DNA from: Saururus chinensis
Taxonomy: Eukaryota; Streptophyta; Magnoliopsida; Piperales; Saururaceae
NCBI GenBank assembly: GCA_035235625.1
Contig: CP141148.1
Coordinates: 30,567,057 to 30,631,056 of the forward strand
Direction: 5' to 3'
DNA length: 64,000 nucleotides
The translations under genes and the position numbers were made by a program. Every line of letters begins with the position of its first letter. Position 1 is the stretch's first letter. Positions 34,487 to 47,059 of the stretch are shown piece after piece. Below the pieces are notes generated by a model. The model saw only the letters and a program-made list of their open reading frames with translations, ran no database searches and was not told the origin of the DNA.

Positions 34487-35541
34487 CAAATATAACCTTG
34501 ATTCTCCTATATCACAAGTGACAAGGCATTTAATTAAATAAATGAATGGGTGGATGGGGCTTGTGCTGGCAAACAAGAAAGTAAATAATGTCAGGAGATT
34601 AATGAAGTTGTTGAGGTATTAGGAAGCTGTATGTGTTGAATGTATGGTAAAGTCGGCATTAACGCCCTTTATTTGTTGGGACTGTTCCCAAAAAGCAGGA
34701 AAAAACGTGGAACAGGATAAGGCATTTTGCGTATTAAAAAAAAAAAAGGGATAAGGAAGTTGGTCAGAAGTCATCCATATCTGAGTCACTGCCACCTTTT
34801 GCCCTTTTAAAATCAGTAAACATGTTCTTATAATAATCGACAAGGAGAAAAACTGTCTGGGAAACAAGCAGCGGCAGCCACAGCCGTAGGTGGAGCTGTC
34901 ATATTCAACCGGTATTCATGGGGACCCATAAGATTGTCTAAACTTAATGTCTAATAACAACTAAATGAACATTCTAATGAAATAAAATTTTACACTGATA
35001 GCTAGCCTCAACAGTATGCATTAGAACTTTATGTTTGTTTTTGAATCATAGTGATAGTTCGATATCGGCTTTGATTCGACCCGGGGGTTATTTCCGTTTA
35101 GTTCAAAGAAGTTTAGAAAAAACTCAAGAAAAATTTGGCTGAAGGGGCTGCAGCATGCAGGAGAGCCCAAATTTTCAAGAGGGGAGGGAACTTGCGAAGA
35201 GATTCAATATGTACTGTAAGGCCCAAAACTAGCCCATTAAACCCTCATCTTGAAAACTTGCCTAAACTTCCTTACAAATAAAAAAGAAAGAGTTGTGATA
35301 AACCTGAAACGATGATAAATTTGCAAAAATTTTGGCAAGAACTTTGCCCAAGGTCCATTTCAGCATTTTTCAAAGAATTTTGGTAAAATTCGTAGAACTT
35401 TGTCACTATGTTTTGAATGAATTTTTTGGGCCTTAATGCTATGGTCAGTTATATGTGGTGCAATTCTTTCCTTTGTTTGTGGGTCCTCTTAGTATTTTGT
35501 TAAAAAAAATGGATTCCATGTAACTAAACAAATTGTGTCAC

Positions 35542-36213
35542 GGAATTGGCAGGGCACTTCTCATGGGCATGATTGGGTTGAGGTCCAGGGGTTCCGTGGC
35601 CGACGGTGTTTTGCAATGGTGGGCATCCAACCTACCTTCACTGCGGCTTCTTCTTCTCTACTTATGTTGGCAGTGGCCTTGTCTCTCCAAGTGTGTAGAG
35701 AGGATCAAGTATATGCTGGCATTTAGGCTCTCCCTTGTTATTTGTCCCCAGTTTTCTGGCCACCCACTATAGTATGTTTTTGGTCTTCCTGTGTTGGACT
35801 AGAAGAAGCGGCTACACCTCAGCTGGAGGATAGGTTGGATAGTCCCTGATAATGATTTTGTGGATTCAAATAGTTTTAGACTTTATTGCGGCATCGCATT
35901 CCTTTGTTCAAGCAAGAGGCCAGGTGCTCCAGCATTTCCTTAGTGGTCTCGATGGCTTAAGGCCAATAGTGCTTCTTCCATGCGTGAAGATTGCTTGGTT
36001 GGGCGATGTTATTTTAGGTAATGATTTAGGTGTGCAAGAGATCTTAGCTATTCTTTGGGCGGCCATTTTCGTCTTCTGGTGGGATGGAGTGTTAATGTGC
36101 TTTAATGTCTATTTCTCTAAAATGTGGGATAGTGTGTGCCCTGTTATTTTCCTTGCGACTTTGTCATTTGTAATAAGCTCATTGAGCATCAATTGTTTCA
36201 CAGTTAATAAAAA
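35542..36213 (+). mobile_element. Retroposed insert with A tail and 12-bp target duplication
   Basis: A 672-bp GC-richer insert ending in TTAATAAAAAAAA. It is flanked by AAATTGTGTCAC (35530-35541) and AAATTGTATCAC (36214-36225), 11 of 12 identical. The A tail and the variable-length target duplication indicate LINE-mediated insertion, most likely a 5'-truncated LINE 3' end. No RT motif is present. The corresponding site in unit B (about 59555-59580) lacks it, so it arrived after the segment was duplicated. Confidence 0.65.
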
Positions 36214-36330
36214 AAATTGTATCACAAAGTAGCATTGGAAAGAACTTGAAATATTATAATGTCATATGAAAAGCTCAGTCCATAGATCAATATGACCCAA
36301 TATTTGGTATGAATGATATAGTTAAGAAAA

Positions 36331-36441
36331 TATTCCCTCTGTCCTATATTAATAGTCCCATTCAATTTCTTAAAATAAACTAATTTTAATCTATTTTAAA
36401 AAATTAAATAGAGCTATTAATGTGCGTCCGAAGGGATAGTA
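36331..36441. mobile_element. Stowaway-like MITE (111 bp)
   Basis: The ends TATTCCCTCTGTCCTATATTAATAG and TACTATCCCTTCGGACGCACATTAATAG (minus strand) form imperfect inverted repeats. They are the common CTCCCTCYGTCC type and are bordered by TA. There is no coding capacity. Confidence 0.75.
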
Positions 36442-36824
36442 TTTTTTAGATGGCTAAAACCTTTTGAATGCATTAAATGTAAATTTATCTTTTTCAGGCA
36501 AATTCTATGTTCCACACCGAAAAGGGTTTTTTTTATCAGTCGTCTAGAAGGCTTGTTGAACACAAGTAATCTAGGTCCTAAAAAAATGCATACCAGAAGT
36601 AATAGTTTTCTTTTACCACATTGTCACTATTTATGGAATAAAAATACAAACATGATAACATTTGGCAAGGCCATAAACCTAAGATTGAGTCCAAGGGAGG
36701 AGGGATTAAAGGTAAATGGTGTAAGATAACCAAATTCCCAATGGTTGGAGCTGTTACGAAGGGGAGGGAAAATTTAATTTAACACCCCCCTCCTCACATG
36801 TAAGTGTCCATCAAGCGCAACACA

Positions 36825-37310
36825 TAAAACACAATTGAGGTAAAAATGTCTTCAACAAGACTTGGACCCAGGACCTCCCATAACTTTGAACTTTGATATT
36901 ATGTAAAATAACAAAAAAAATTAATAGCTTGAGCTATTATAAAGGGAAAATCTTATTTATTTTTTTATAAACTAACAAATAGGAGAGGTGAGTTATGTAA
37001 AGTTTTTTTGGCAAGGGGGTTGACTGTGCAACAAGTCACGCTAGTTTTGATTGTCACTAACATTTACCCAATTGGGGTATAAATATCTCCAACGAGACTT
37101 TGACCTAAGATCTTCCATAACTTGAAGCTCTGATATTATGTAAGATAACCAAATTTATCAATAGCTCGAGCAGTTAGAAGAGTGAAATCTTATTTATTTC
37201 TTTTATAATCTAACTTATAGGACAGGTGAGTCATGTGAAGTTTTCTTGACAAGGGGGTTGATTGTGCAACAAGTCACGCTAGCTTTGACAGTCACTAACA
37301 TTTGCGCCCC
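36825..37310. repeat. Two diverged tandem units of about 238 bp
   Basis: The blocks GACTTGGACCCAGGACCTCC / GACTTTGACCTAAGATCTTC and GTGCAACAAGTCACGCTAG (twice) recur with a 237-238 bp offset. The text GAACCCAGGACCTCCCATAAC is a phrase often met in plant dispersed repeats. Unit B carries only one, shortened version (about 60000-60110), so the doubling happened within unit A, or one unit was lost from B. Confidence 0.7.
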
Positions 37311-38658
37311 CACATCCCCACCCTATCCCATCCTATGTGAGCTTGAACAAATCATTATCCAATCTATTTTCCTCTCCCTCTATAGTACGAAGTATAAGCA
37401 TCATTCAAGTGTTCAAAGGGCGCTTTTCACATCAGTTTCACCACCTTCATTAGCTCTTTATTATTATAATTGATATTATTTCTTTGCGGAAAACCATTTT
37501 ACAGCATACCATATCACTCATTATTTTTCTTTTTAGCTCAAGTTATTTTCTTTCCAAATTACTTCTAAAGGAATCTACCTTTCATTGAACATGTATTCGT
37601 TCATAAAGCCAGACATGATAATGGAAAGTAATGCTAGATACTCACTACTTTTTCTTACGGTTTTTTTGCTCTGATTCTATATATTGTTACAAAAAATATT
37701 GTACCAATTCAAACGTGAGATTTAATTTCTTAAATTTTTTTTTTGGCCCCAATACTAAGCTCTAAAGCTTAATACAGTGATATTGTTAAGAAATAAAATC
37801 AATGCATACAAGGAAGGATATTCACATTAGTCTTTTATTCAAATTCCATGAGTTTTAACTCGAAGTAAGATGTTTCTGATGCAAGGTTTTCGCCTTCAAA
37901 CAATGCTAATTTAACATCAAGTTTAACTTCATTTATACAAAGTAAAGGTATCAAATTGTACCTAAGGCTTTAGGTGGGTTGACTTACATTTTTGGAATCA
38001 AGTCTTTCAAACAAAGTTTCCCTTGCCAGCTCTCCCTCTGCTTCTTACTTCTACATTCTAATTTAGAGCATTCCAACTTGTGAGGAATATGAACTTAATC
38101 AATGAAACCCATGCAAATCTAGACCCATGACAAGAATTTTTTAACACATATAGTGTAGTAGTGCACATGTACTTGTCAACTGAGACCAAAGGTTTATTAA
38201 TAAGAGAGGACAAGCCACTATTGGGGATAATTTATATGAATTTTCATTTTGTTTTTCAAACTATTTATGACACAAGAAGTTAAAATAGTATGCTTAGTTG
38301 CACTATTACCATCAAGCCATCTATGATACAAGAAATTAAAGCCATCTACATTTAGGTTTGTATAATCTTAAGAGGAATTATTAACATAGAAAAATAAGCA
38401 TTCAAATGTATAACTGTAGTACGCACATTGTCCAATTCACGACTTGTCACCGTTAGTTTTGATAGACAATCAACATACATATATTCAAGAATAAAATTAC
38501 CCTAACGTTGAAGATGTTTAATTCACAACTGCTGTGGAATCCCGATTTGAAATGAAGAGACAAAATGGAAATATACCCCAGTGCGACAACTAATTTTTTA
38601 AGCCAACTTCAACACATTAGAAGTTACATAAAACCTAAGGTTTTGCATACATGTTTGA
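37311..38658. other. AT-rich intergenic part of unit A
   Basis: No gene recognised. It aligns with about 60150-61660 of unit B. It ends at the copia insertion point. Confidence 0.5.
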
Positions 38659-39285
38659 TGTTGTGAACTGAACGCCCACTAGAATCAATCTAGCCTATAG
38701 GCTACATAGTAGTTGGATCCTCCTTAGGAACATAAACGAGCAAGAAAGACAATAGAGAGAGAGTGCATTAGGGTTCACGTGGTTTGGCAATGGTGCCTAT
38801 GTCTACGAGATCATATAGTTTCTACTACTTGCAGAGAGAATTAATACAAGATGCTTACAAGTTTATCAAGCCTCTTCAATGACCAACCTAATACCAAGGA
38901 AGAAGAAGAGTCTTTTATACCTCATAGGTACGTATAAGTTAGTATCTATCTATTTAGGGAATGAAATCTCCAACTAGACAATTTGGAAGAGTTCAAATAG
39001 GGGCATTCCGGAATCATGCATGAAAATCGATCAATTGTTTGGAGTAGGCAATTGATCGTTCTTCACATCGGCCACTTCTAGTCCCACAAGCGATTGATTA
39101 TTTCTGAATATCGATTAATCCCTAATTCTCGGCTTTATTTCCTGTATAACGAAAGCAAGCACCGAACGATTGCTCTAGACTGCGATTGATCATTCCAGTG
39201 ATTGTGCTTCACTAAACAAGGGCTAATCTATTGCTCTAGTTCAGCGATCGATCGTTCAGTACAATTTTCACTTCCACAACTCACA
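38659..39285 (-). repeat. 3' LTR of the nested copia element
   Basis: Pairs with 54832-55461. Both contain GAGCAAGAAAGACAATAGAGAG, TTTCTACTACTTG, ACAAGATGCTTACAAG and several GATCGATCGTTC-like blocks. Length is 627 bp. Confidence 0.9.
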
Positions 39286-39339
39286 ATCTCACACTTGGAA
39301 GACAGATTGGACTTCACCTTCCTCCAAACAATCTCCCAC

Positions 39340-40930
39340 TTGAAGTGAATAATTGTTTCATGCAAAACAATGTAACTATGTGATTAGTCATCTAGTGTAG
39401 AGGACCAATGAAGGTTGAACAAAATACTCAACTTCTCCACCGTTACCACCTTGGTAAACATATCCCCTGAGTTGTCGTTATGCCATTGAATGCACTATTT
39501 CGAGTCAATGCAATAGCACTATTATTATCACAATATAAATCACACTTCTCTTTTGCCTTTCCAAGCTCCTTCAAGAAAACTTTTAACCACAATAGTTGTT
39601 TGTTGGCTTCAGTTACTGCAACATATTTTGCCTTCTGAAGATGAAGTAGTTACTAACTTTTACAACTGCGAATGTTATGCCATTGCACTACTAGCAAGGG
39701 TAAATACAAACCCCATAGTGCTTTGCCTACTATCTACGTTACCTCCATACTATGAATCAACAAAACCAACCAAGCATATATCAGAATATCCAGCAAAGCA
39801 TAAGCTCGTACCTAAAGAACCTCTTAAGTATCTAAAGATCCAGTTAACTACCTCCCAATGAGTTTGCCATGGGTCTGCCATAAACCTCGCCACCTAACTA
39901 ATTGCATAGGAGATGTCGGCTTGGTACAAGTAGCAACATACATAAGAGACCAACTGCTTAAGCATTTGGAATATTATGCATGTGAGCTTTCTCCTCATGA
40001 GTCATAGGAGACTTCTCCTGGGAGAGTTTGAAATGAGATGCCAAAGGTGTACCCACCGGCTTAGCATCCTGTATGTTGAATTTCATCAGTGTCTTTTCAT
40101 CATGATTTGTCTGACATAACCTCAGTACTCTCTTCTTGAAGTTCTCAAGCCAAGAATATGCTTTGATGGTCCTCGATCCTTCATAGCAAATTTCTAAGAC
40201 ATTTATTTCTTGAGATTATCCATCTCATCCAAATAAGCTCATACAATCAACATATCATCAACATAAAGCAGTTAAATAATGTATGATGATGTTAGCTTCC
40301 TGTGATAACATCAATGATCATAATGACATTCATAGAATCCAATGTCTTGTATGAAACTGTCAAACTTTTTTTACCATTGTCTTGAAGCTTGTTTTGGGTC
40401 ATACAAGTTCTTAGACAACATGCATACCAATTTTACTTTGCCTTTCACCATGTAACCTTGGGCTAGTGCATATAGATTTCTTCCTTCAAATCAATATTAA
40501 AAAAGTTATCTTCCCATCTAGCTACTGTAGATGAAGATCTTCCACTGCTACAAGAGATAACATCATTTTAATGGTAGCAATCCTAATAACTGGAGCACAT
40601 ATCTCTATGTAATCAACTTCATATCTTTGTTCAAAGCCCTTAACTTGATTCCATATTATTCTTATTTCAACCTGTAGACCCACTTATTATGTAAGGCCTT
40701 CTTACCCTCAGGTAACTCAATAAGTTCTCATGTCTGATTGGACATCAATGAGTCCATCTCATCATCCATGGAATACTCTCACTCAACTGCAGTATCTATT
40801 CAAACTCACCATTGTTTGTAAGCAACATATAATTCAGGCTAGGATTGAAACTCAAATATCTACTTTGCCTATCTCTATCTAGTAGAGGTCCACCCTCATG
40901 ACTTTATAGTGGGTCCGTAGGGGGAGACTC
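39340..40930 (-). pseudogene. Reverse transcriptase and RNase H traces of the nested copia element
   Basis: Minus-strand text near 39480-39640 reads as the RNase H end of copia (DLYCDNNSAIALTRN-like, followed upstream by EAKYVAVTEA). The stretch near 39760-39900 reads as the preceding ADPWQTHWEVVN-like and FRYLRG-like part. RT and linker traces reach about 40930. It is a decayed fossil. Confidence 0.7.
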
Positions 40931-40989
40931 CGTCAGATCAACCTACTCACTATCGTGGTCCTCCTGGCTTTCTGGTATATTAGTCCCCT

Positions 40990-43900
40990 AAACACCAGCG
41001 CCCTCAGCAAAGGGAAGGGAGGCTCTATTTGTGTAGTTAGCATCAAGTTCGATAAATTCTTTGTTAATTTCCTTCCCCTTTTGTTGAACTATGTGGTGCT
41101 TGTAGAGCTCAATCTTATGGAACATTAGCAACCTCTGGCTCTCCCCTTCCATCAAATGCATGAGCTAGCCTCTTAAACCTCTCTGCCACAGAAGTCCCTC
41201 TCCTCGAATTTGCCTCATCAGATCTTGCATGTGAAAGATGATAACCCTAAGTCTGCAAATACTGGGTCAAACCTTGAAACATCAAACCCATGAACTCTAT
41301 AATCTGATCAACAAGAGGTATAGGACCCGATGCTGCCCGACCAGTAGAAGATCCGGGCTGAGAGACTATAGCCTCGGGAGAACCTCTCGGTGATGCGAGA
41401 GGAGCATCCGCACTACCCAGTGATGCAGTGCCCCTCGAAGTATATTTTCGAGGCATCTGCACAAAGACAAAGAATTTAACTTAGAGATGCTACGATGATC
41501 CTCTATAATAAAATTTAGACTTAATCCTTATTGCCACGACTTTGGACTTCTGACTGTTATGGACTTGTAGCCAACATGCCTAGGCTCTAATACCAATTTG
41601 TCACGCCCGGGGTTTTCAAAATAATTTTTATGAAATTTAAATAAAAATTCTATAATATAACGACTCTAAATTGGTGAAAATTGACGAAAATGCAAAACCT
41701 GTGAAAAATATTTTTATAATTCTCATTCATTTGTATCAAATCCATCTCAGTACTTTCTTTTCAACTCAAAACACAGATATAACAATGATAAAACATTCAA
41801 AGCTCGTAGTTCATTCATCCCCCGACGTGAATAACGAACAAAAGACAAAATTGACATGGTCATGGACTTTCTATATATTTTCCCAAGCGTAGCTGGGTAC
41901 AAGTTCCATAATAGTCGGAAGTAGTAATACAGTCCATGTTCAAGTCCAAAATAATATATGTAAAAGCGCTCACCTCACTTAATACATGTACTTCAAATTT
42001 TATTTACAACAGATCGTGGCATAAATTAATCAAAGAACAATAGAATCAAAAATAGACCTATAGTCCAAAAAGAGTATCCTCAAATGCTAAGCAATTCTCG
42101 AGCTAGGCCCCACGGAAGTCCCTGGAGTGCCTGAGGATTACAGAAAAAGAACATAAGTATTTTCATACCCAGTAGGAGAATCAAAATTAGTGAACCATAA
42201 AAGTTCACACCAAAGCTGCTCTGCAAGACAGTAGCAAACCATGAACCAGGAGAAGATAAATATATAATCTCAATCAGAGTACTACATTTCCTCTGAGCTT
42301 CCTAAACTTACAAATTTTTCTTTTCACCTTACTTATAACAATCACAACCTATCAAACTCTTATTCTCACATACATACTACTTACACTTACAATCTTACAT
42401 TTATTATCTTACACTTACACTCGACAAATAGAACTAATTAAATCTGAATTAGCTCTAATGTTGAAAGGAAAGAATGCCGCTAGGGTGTCACCATGACCTT
42501 CGGGGAGAAACCTACGCACTAAAAAGATTCTGAAGGCAAAGTACACCGGTGCTCATGGGGCACAGGATCAAATAGGTAAGAGTAGATCCACGATACTATT
42601 TACCTGAGCACGCAAATGCCCACTCTCTGGGGCCATACAGGGCTAGCAAAGGCCTAAAAATGCCAATTAAGGCAGGAAAACTTACAAAGCCACTCTTGGG
42701 CAGAAAACTTACAATGCCACTCTTGGGCGCAAAACTTACGGTGCTCTCAACAGAGCATCAAAAATCCTAACTTACACAAACATTACCTCCAAGGTATGAA
42801 CTACGTTAATCTTACCGGTGAAACTGACCATCTGTCAATCATCAACCAATGCGGAATTTAATCCGTCAATCTAGCTAAGGACTCACTCTTATTATCAAAC
42901 TACATACTTTAATTATGTTGAAATTATAGATTGTAAGTTATGCAGTTACCATTATGGTTCGCAAGCTTATCCATAGCTTATACCTAAGCTCTGATCATTT
43001 ATGAGCCTATCTCTAAAATTCTAATCCATCGAAATTGATAGTCACATATCAAACCTACGCACCTCATCTGTACACGTATAACTACTCGTAGTTCTGAACT
43101 AGACACCACACATACACCTTATAATATGTTTTATAACCCTTAAAACATGTACAGATAAGTCTTCATGTAAACATGACAACCACTCTAGAAAGAATTATAA
43201 TTAATTACATGGGTCTTCTGCTCATCCATTAATCCCAATTACGATAAAGTCATAATGTGAACGTACGACTAATCAAGTAATTAATACACAGATAATTTTA
43301 AAATATACTTATATGGCCATTAAAATTAATCTCTGCACTTAACATCCTCCACATTAATATCCATCTAAACATAATGCAATTAAACACCTTAGTCCTAGCA
43401 TGCATTCTATCAGAAAAGCATGCTAGAGTGAATTTCTAAGGTTCAAGGTCTCCTACCTCGTTGTCCGGGCCAAAATTGATGCCAAGGCGTACTACAAAGG
43501 CTACATTGGTGCACACTCAGCAACCCATGCTCCCTTACACTACAAGAGACGGCTCTAGGGTAGAAACTACAGCAGAGGTCTCCAATTAATGCCCGCGGTT
43601 AAGAACGTCTCTCACAACACCTGCACCGGCGATTTAGATGCTTGCACGCCCAAAAAGAGCTTAAGTCAGTCCAATAGTGTGGCTAAAGCATTGTCATGGA
43701 GGTGGTCTCTAGCTGCTGGCAAGGCAGAATGGTCACTGGACAAATTTCCCTGTGAATCTTTTCAGGTGGGTGAACAAGCAGAGAGAGCAGAATAAAATTG
43801 GAGAAGAGGAAAAGGGTATGTAAGGAAATAAATCAGGACCGGAGGTGGAGGAGATGGCATCGGGACTAGCGGAAAATGGCTCAAAACAGTGACTTTTGCC

Positions 43901-44705
43901 GGTCCCAACAGCGGTTTGGCCCAAAAATAGGGCAAGTCCATGAGAGGTGGTTGATTGGAGTGAAAAATCCAAGTGCTTGGCTACTCAACAATAGCCCAAA
44001 GGGTCGGCGGAGTAGTCGCTGGCTGGAAACAGCTCATGGCAGCAAACCCCATCGACCACAATGGCGGTTCGGCCCAAAACAGCAAAATCCAAAAAAAAAC
44101 AGTTTGCAACTGAAATCTCTGGAGAAAGGGCCGACTGGATAAAATTTGGGGAAAAGGGGTATACCTTCTGGTTCGTGGTGGTTAGGCAACTATTCCGGTG
44201 GATTCCAACGACTCCGGCAGCTTTCAACAGCTCCAACAGCGTTTCACCCAAAATAGAGCTTCTTCCTCAATTTAGCCGGTGAATCGTTGTGCAAGGGAGG
44301 CACAATGGCAGCCACAGACAGCGCGGCCTGTCCTACTGTGACTGGACGGTCAAACTCCGGGGAAGGCAAGGGGCATTTTGTTCTTTTGTTCTTTATTTTT
44401 TCTTCGCGTGCACCTCTACTTTGCACGTCTCAACTGCTTATACCCGCGCGCGAACTCCCTACGCACGATGAATTCCCCCACAAGACCCCACCGTGAACCT
44501 ATCTTAAGGTTCGAGTTTTAAATTAAGCCCCAAACCTTAACTACATGTTTAAACTATTAAAAACGTACAAATCTTTTTCCACCTACAACCAAGGCTACGA
44601 ACAACACTAACATGTAATTATCGAGAAAAAAAATAGAATCTTAAAACAAATAAATAATTTCCCAAGAAGCAAAAAAATAACCACATAAAAGTCCTGGTTA
44701 TTGCA
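40990..44705 (-). mobile_element. Tekay/Del-like gypsy fragment: long LTR plus gag start
   Basis: On the minus strand a long LTR (about 44705-41599) ends ...CCCCGGGCGTGACA. It is followed after two bases by TTGGTATTAGAGCCTAGG, the initiator-Met primer site typical of this group. A gag-like start (MPRKYTSRGTASLGSADAPL, 41247-41462) and a VAERFKRL-like piece follow before the copia sequence resumes at about 40990. No second LTR of this family was found. The left border is approximate. It lies within the copia element and is a fossil. Confidence 0.65.
41599..44705 (-). repeat. Long LTR (about 3.1 kb) of the Tekay/Del-like fragment
   Basis: On the plus strand it starts TGTCACGCCCGGGG. It is likely to end at GGTTATTGCA near 44705, just before recognisable copia sequence resumes (minus-strand MVIAKGKKIGSLYMFA, an upstream-of-integrase landmark). 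A CTGGGTATGAAAATACT...CTCAGGCACTCC block is arranged like one in the solo LTR at 50043-52668, indicating distant kinship. Open frames at 43.6-44.5 kb are not recognised as genes. Confidence 0.6.
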
Positions 44706-44769
44706 TAATACAACTAGCAAACATGTAAAGACTACCAATTTTCTTCCCCTTAGCAATCACCATGGTGCC

Positions 44770-45583
44770 TATCATAGGCGCAGAGCTTTGCCTAGTATCC
44801 ACACCCGTGATCACCTGACTGCAGCGTGCAGCCAATAGCCTACTCTCTCGACCTTCCCTCTCGTATGCATAAGGGGAACAAGCAATCAGCCAACACAGTC
44901 ATCTCTGGTGCAAAGGGCTCCGTCCAATGCTATGTAAACTTAGTCCGTCGGTTACAATGGTAGGGAGATGGCAGGGGTTGATCCACCAAGTCACTACTCA
45001 ATCTCTCAAAGCTCTCTCTAGTTCTTCCTCACCAATTTTCTGTCAGCCATCGCCGCCCCATCCTCTCCCTTATATAGACTCAGCCTTGGCTGGTCTGTAT
45101 CGCGCTAGGAATACAATAGCCCAGCCCATATATACAAGAGTCCCTCCCTGTCCCAACTCTCCCAGCCCAATAGGGCGTCCCAACACAAATCAGGAAACTA
45201 AGTAAGAGTTTATCTTTAGCTAGGAGTCCAGTGCCCAGTTGCCTTCTAGAGTCCATCCGTCCAGGGAAACTAGTGTATCACCTCCTACCCGCACTAGAAG
45301 TTTGGTTGTGCTGCAAGACTGCATCCTAGCGGCCTTAGGAATCCATCCCAAAGGGGTTATGGCTCCTAGCACGCCACCTAGAGTCCTGCTTGCGCAGGGA
45401 CTCTACCTCAGCCTGCACCGCAAGGCGAATGCACATCTGGAACCACTCCCACGCTGCTCCAAGCATCTATCCATGCCCAAGGGGCTGCCTAGGCTATCCG
45501 TCACCCAGGCTAACTTGGTCGTCCACTGCCAAGTATATGGGGTAGCCACCCCTTTCTCTATGCAAAAAGTGGAGGGGCTAACA
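44770..45583 (-). repeat. 3' LTR of the nested chromovirus
   Basis: Matches 52849-53664 throughout, for example GCAAAAAGTGGAGGGGCTAA at the right end and GTCCGTCGGTTACAATGGTA. The purine-rich tract GGGGGAGGCC precedes it on the minus strand. Confidence 0.92.
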
Positions 45584-45639
45584 GGCCTCCCCCAACCAAT
45601 CCGCTCGACGCCCTCGTTGAGGCTAAGTAATCCCGAACC

Positions 45640-46043
45640 TTGTCTTCAAACTGCCATAACACGACGTCTCACTCCTAGCTATTCTCCAACTCCGAAAGAC
45701 CCTTCCACTTAACCAAGTAGAAGATCCTCCTGTTCTTTTTGCTCATCCCTTTGACCCTTCTATCAAGGATAGCATCAACCTCCTTTTCGAAAGAGGTTCT
45801 TATCATAGGCGGGGCTCTCTTTGAAGTACCTCTACTTGAATCTTCTAAGTCTAAATGAAACGGCTTAAGGAAACTAACATGGAAAACAGGGTGAAGCTTG
45901 AAGTGTTTAGGCAACTCAAGTTGGTATGCTAGCTGACCAACACGCCGCTTCACCTCAAAGGGACCATCATACCGCTGTATCATCCCTTTGTGCATGTCTT
46001 TCCCTCGCAGCTTCTTCCAAAGTTGGGGAGTAAGTTTCAACAT
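45640..46043 (-). pseudogene. Chromodomain end of the chromovirus polyprotein
   Basis: KHFKLHPVFHVSFLKPFH is the typical GPY/F-side integrase tail. It is followed by EKEVDAILDRRVKGM and FYLVKWKGLSELEN, a chromodomain core. Chromodomains tether the integration complex to marked histones in this group. It is a fossil. Confidence 0.88.
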
Positions 46044-46089
46044 AACTTTGTCCCCAACCTAAAACTCAAGAGGTCTCTGATCTCTATCC

Positions 46090-47000
46090 ACATACTTCTT
46101 CATCTAATTGACTGCCTTGTCCAAGCAGTCACACGCCTCCACCATTCTTTCAATCCATCCTCTTGCCAAGCGATAGGCAGCGGGACACCTGCCTCCTGTC
46201 CACTGGAAAGCCACATCCGCTAGTGTAAGAGATTGCTGGCATGTGGCTAGCTCAAAGGGACTACTACCTGTGGCTGAACTTGTGTGTAGGTTATAGCAAA
46301 ACTGGGCGACCTCCAGCAAGTCAACCCAATTTTTCTGGTTTGCTGTGACAAAGTGGCATAGATACTCCTCCAAGATACCATTCACCCATTCTGTTTGCCC
46401 ATTTGTCTGAGGATGGTTACTGGTCAAAAAGTTAAGCTGAGTGCCTAACATCTCGAACAGCTGAGTCCAAAATTTGTTTATGAAATCAATGTCTTTGTCG
46501 CTTACGATGTTCGTTGGCAATCCCCAATACTTGACAACGTTCTAGAAGAAAAGGTCTGCTGCCTTCTCAGCGCTACATGTTTTTGGGGTTACTATAAAGG
46601 TCCCATACTTGGAGAAGCGGTCTACAACCACCATAATCGATCCAAATCCCTGCACAATTGGAAAAACAGTTATGAAATCCATGGACAAGCTGACCCATGG
46701 TCGGTCTAGGATGGGAAGGGGCTGCAACATGCCTGCTTCCTTCTGCCTCTTCGTCTTGTCCTGCTAGCAAACCATACACGTTCTCACATAGTGCTCAACA
46801 TCTTCCAGCATCTGCGGCCAGAAGTAGTTCCCAGACAAGAGTACATGAGTCCTCTCTTGCCCAGGGTGACCTACCCATGCAGAGTCATGGGTCTCTCTCA
46901 ACAACCAGTGCCTCAAACTGCTAGCCAAGGGGATGTAAGGTCATCCTCCTTTCGCATACAGCACCCCCTCCAACCAGAATCTCCATGTAGACCCATCCTT
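46090..47000 (-). pseudogene. Integrase region of the chromovirus
   Basis: Catalytic-core landmarks are readable: WVSLSMDFITVFP and MVVVDRFSKYGTFI (first Asp), IVSDKDIDFINKFW (second Asp) and HPQTNGQTEWVNGILEEYL (Glu region). The core lies between the RNase H and the chromodomain as expected for gypsy elements. It is a fossil. Confidence 0.88.
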
Positions 47001-47059
47001 CACGGATTCGATTAGCCTTAGGCAGACTTGATCTTTCTCCGTGGCCTCCCGTATCTGCT

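Larger units (their letters stand above)
33295..38658. repeat. Tandem segmental duplication, unit A (left part; continues at 55462)
   Basis: This segment and 57010-61665 align along their length. Shared parts are the OXS3-like gene and its flanks, a block with GACAAGGGGGTTGA and GTCAC(T/C)A(A/G)CATTTG, the GTAATGCTAGAT / GCAACGCTAGATG block (37635 versus 60505) and AATCTAGACCC (38115 versus 61091). Unit A is interrupted by the copia element and continues to about 56110. The units are in direct orientation and visibly diverged by substitutions and insertions. Confidence 0.8.

Noticed and set aside
43589-44496. Several open frames of 60-90 codons on both strands
   Set aside because: They lie in a long LTR where GC-rich regulatory sequence opens frames by chance, and none shows a domain.
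45239-45712. 157-codon plus-strand open frame
   Set aside because: It runs through the gypsy LTR and into the antisense of the chromodomain region; the other LTR shows a similar frame at 53320-53619 only because it is the same repeat.
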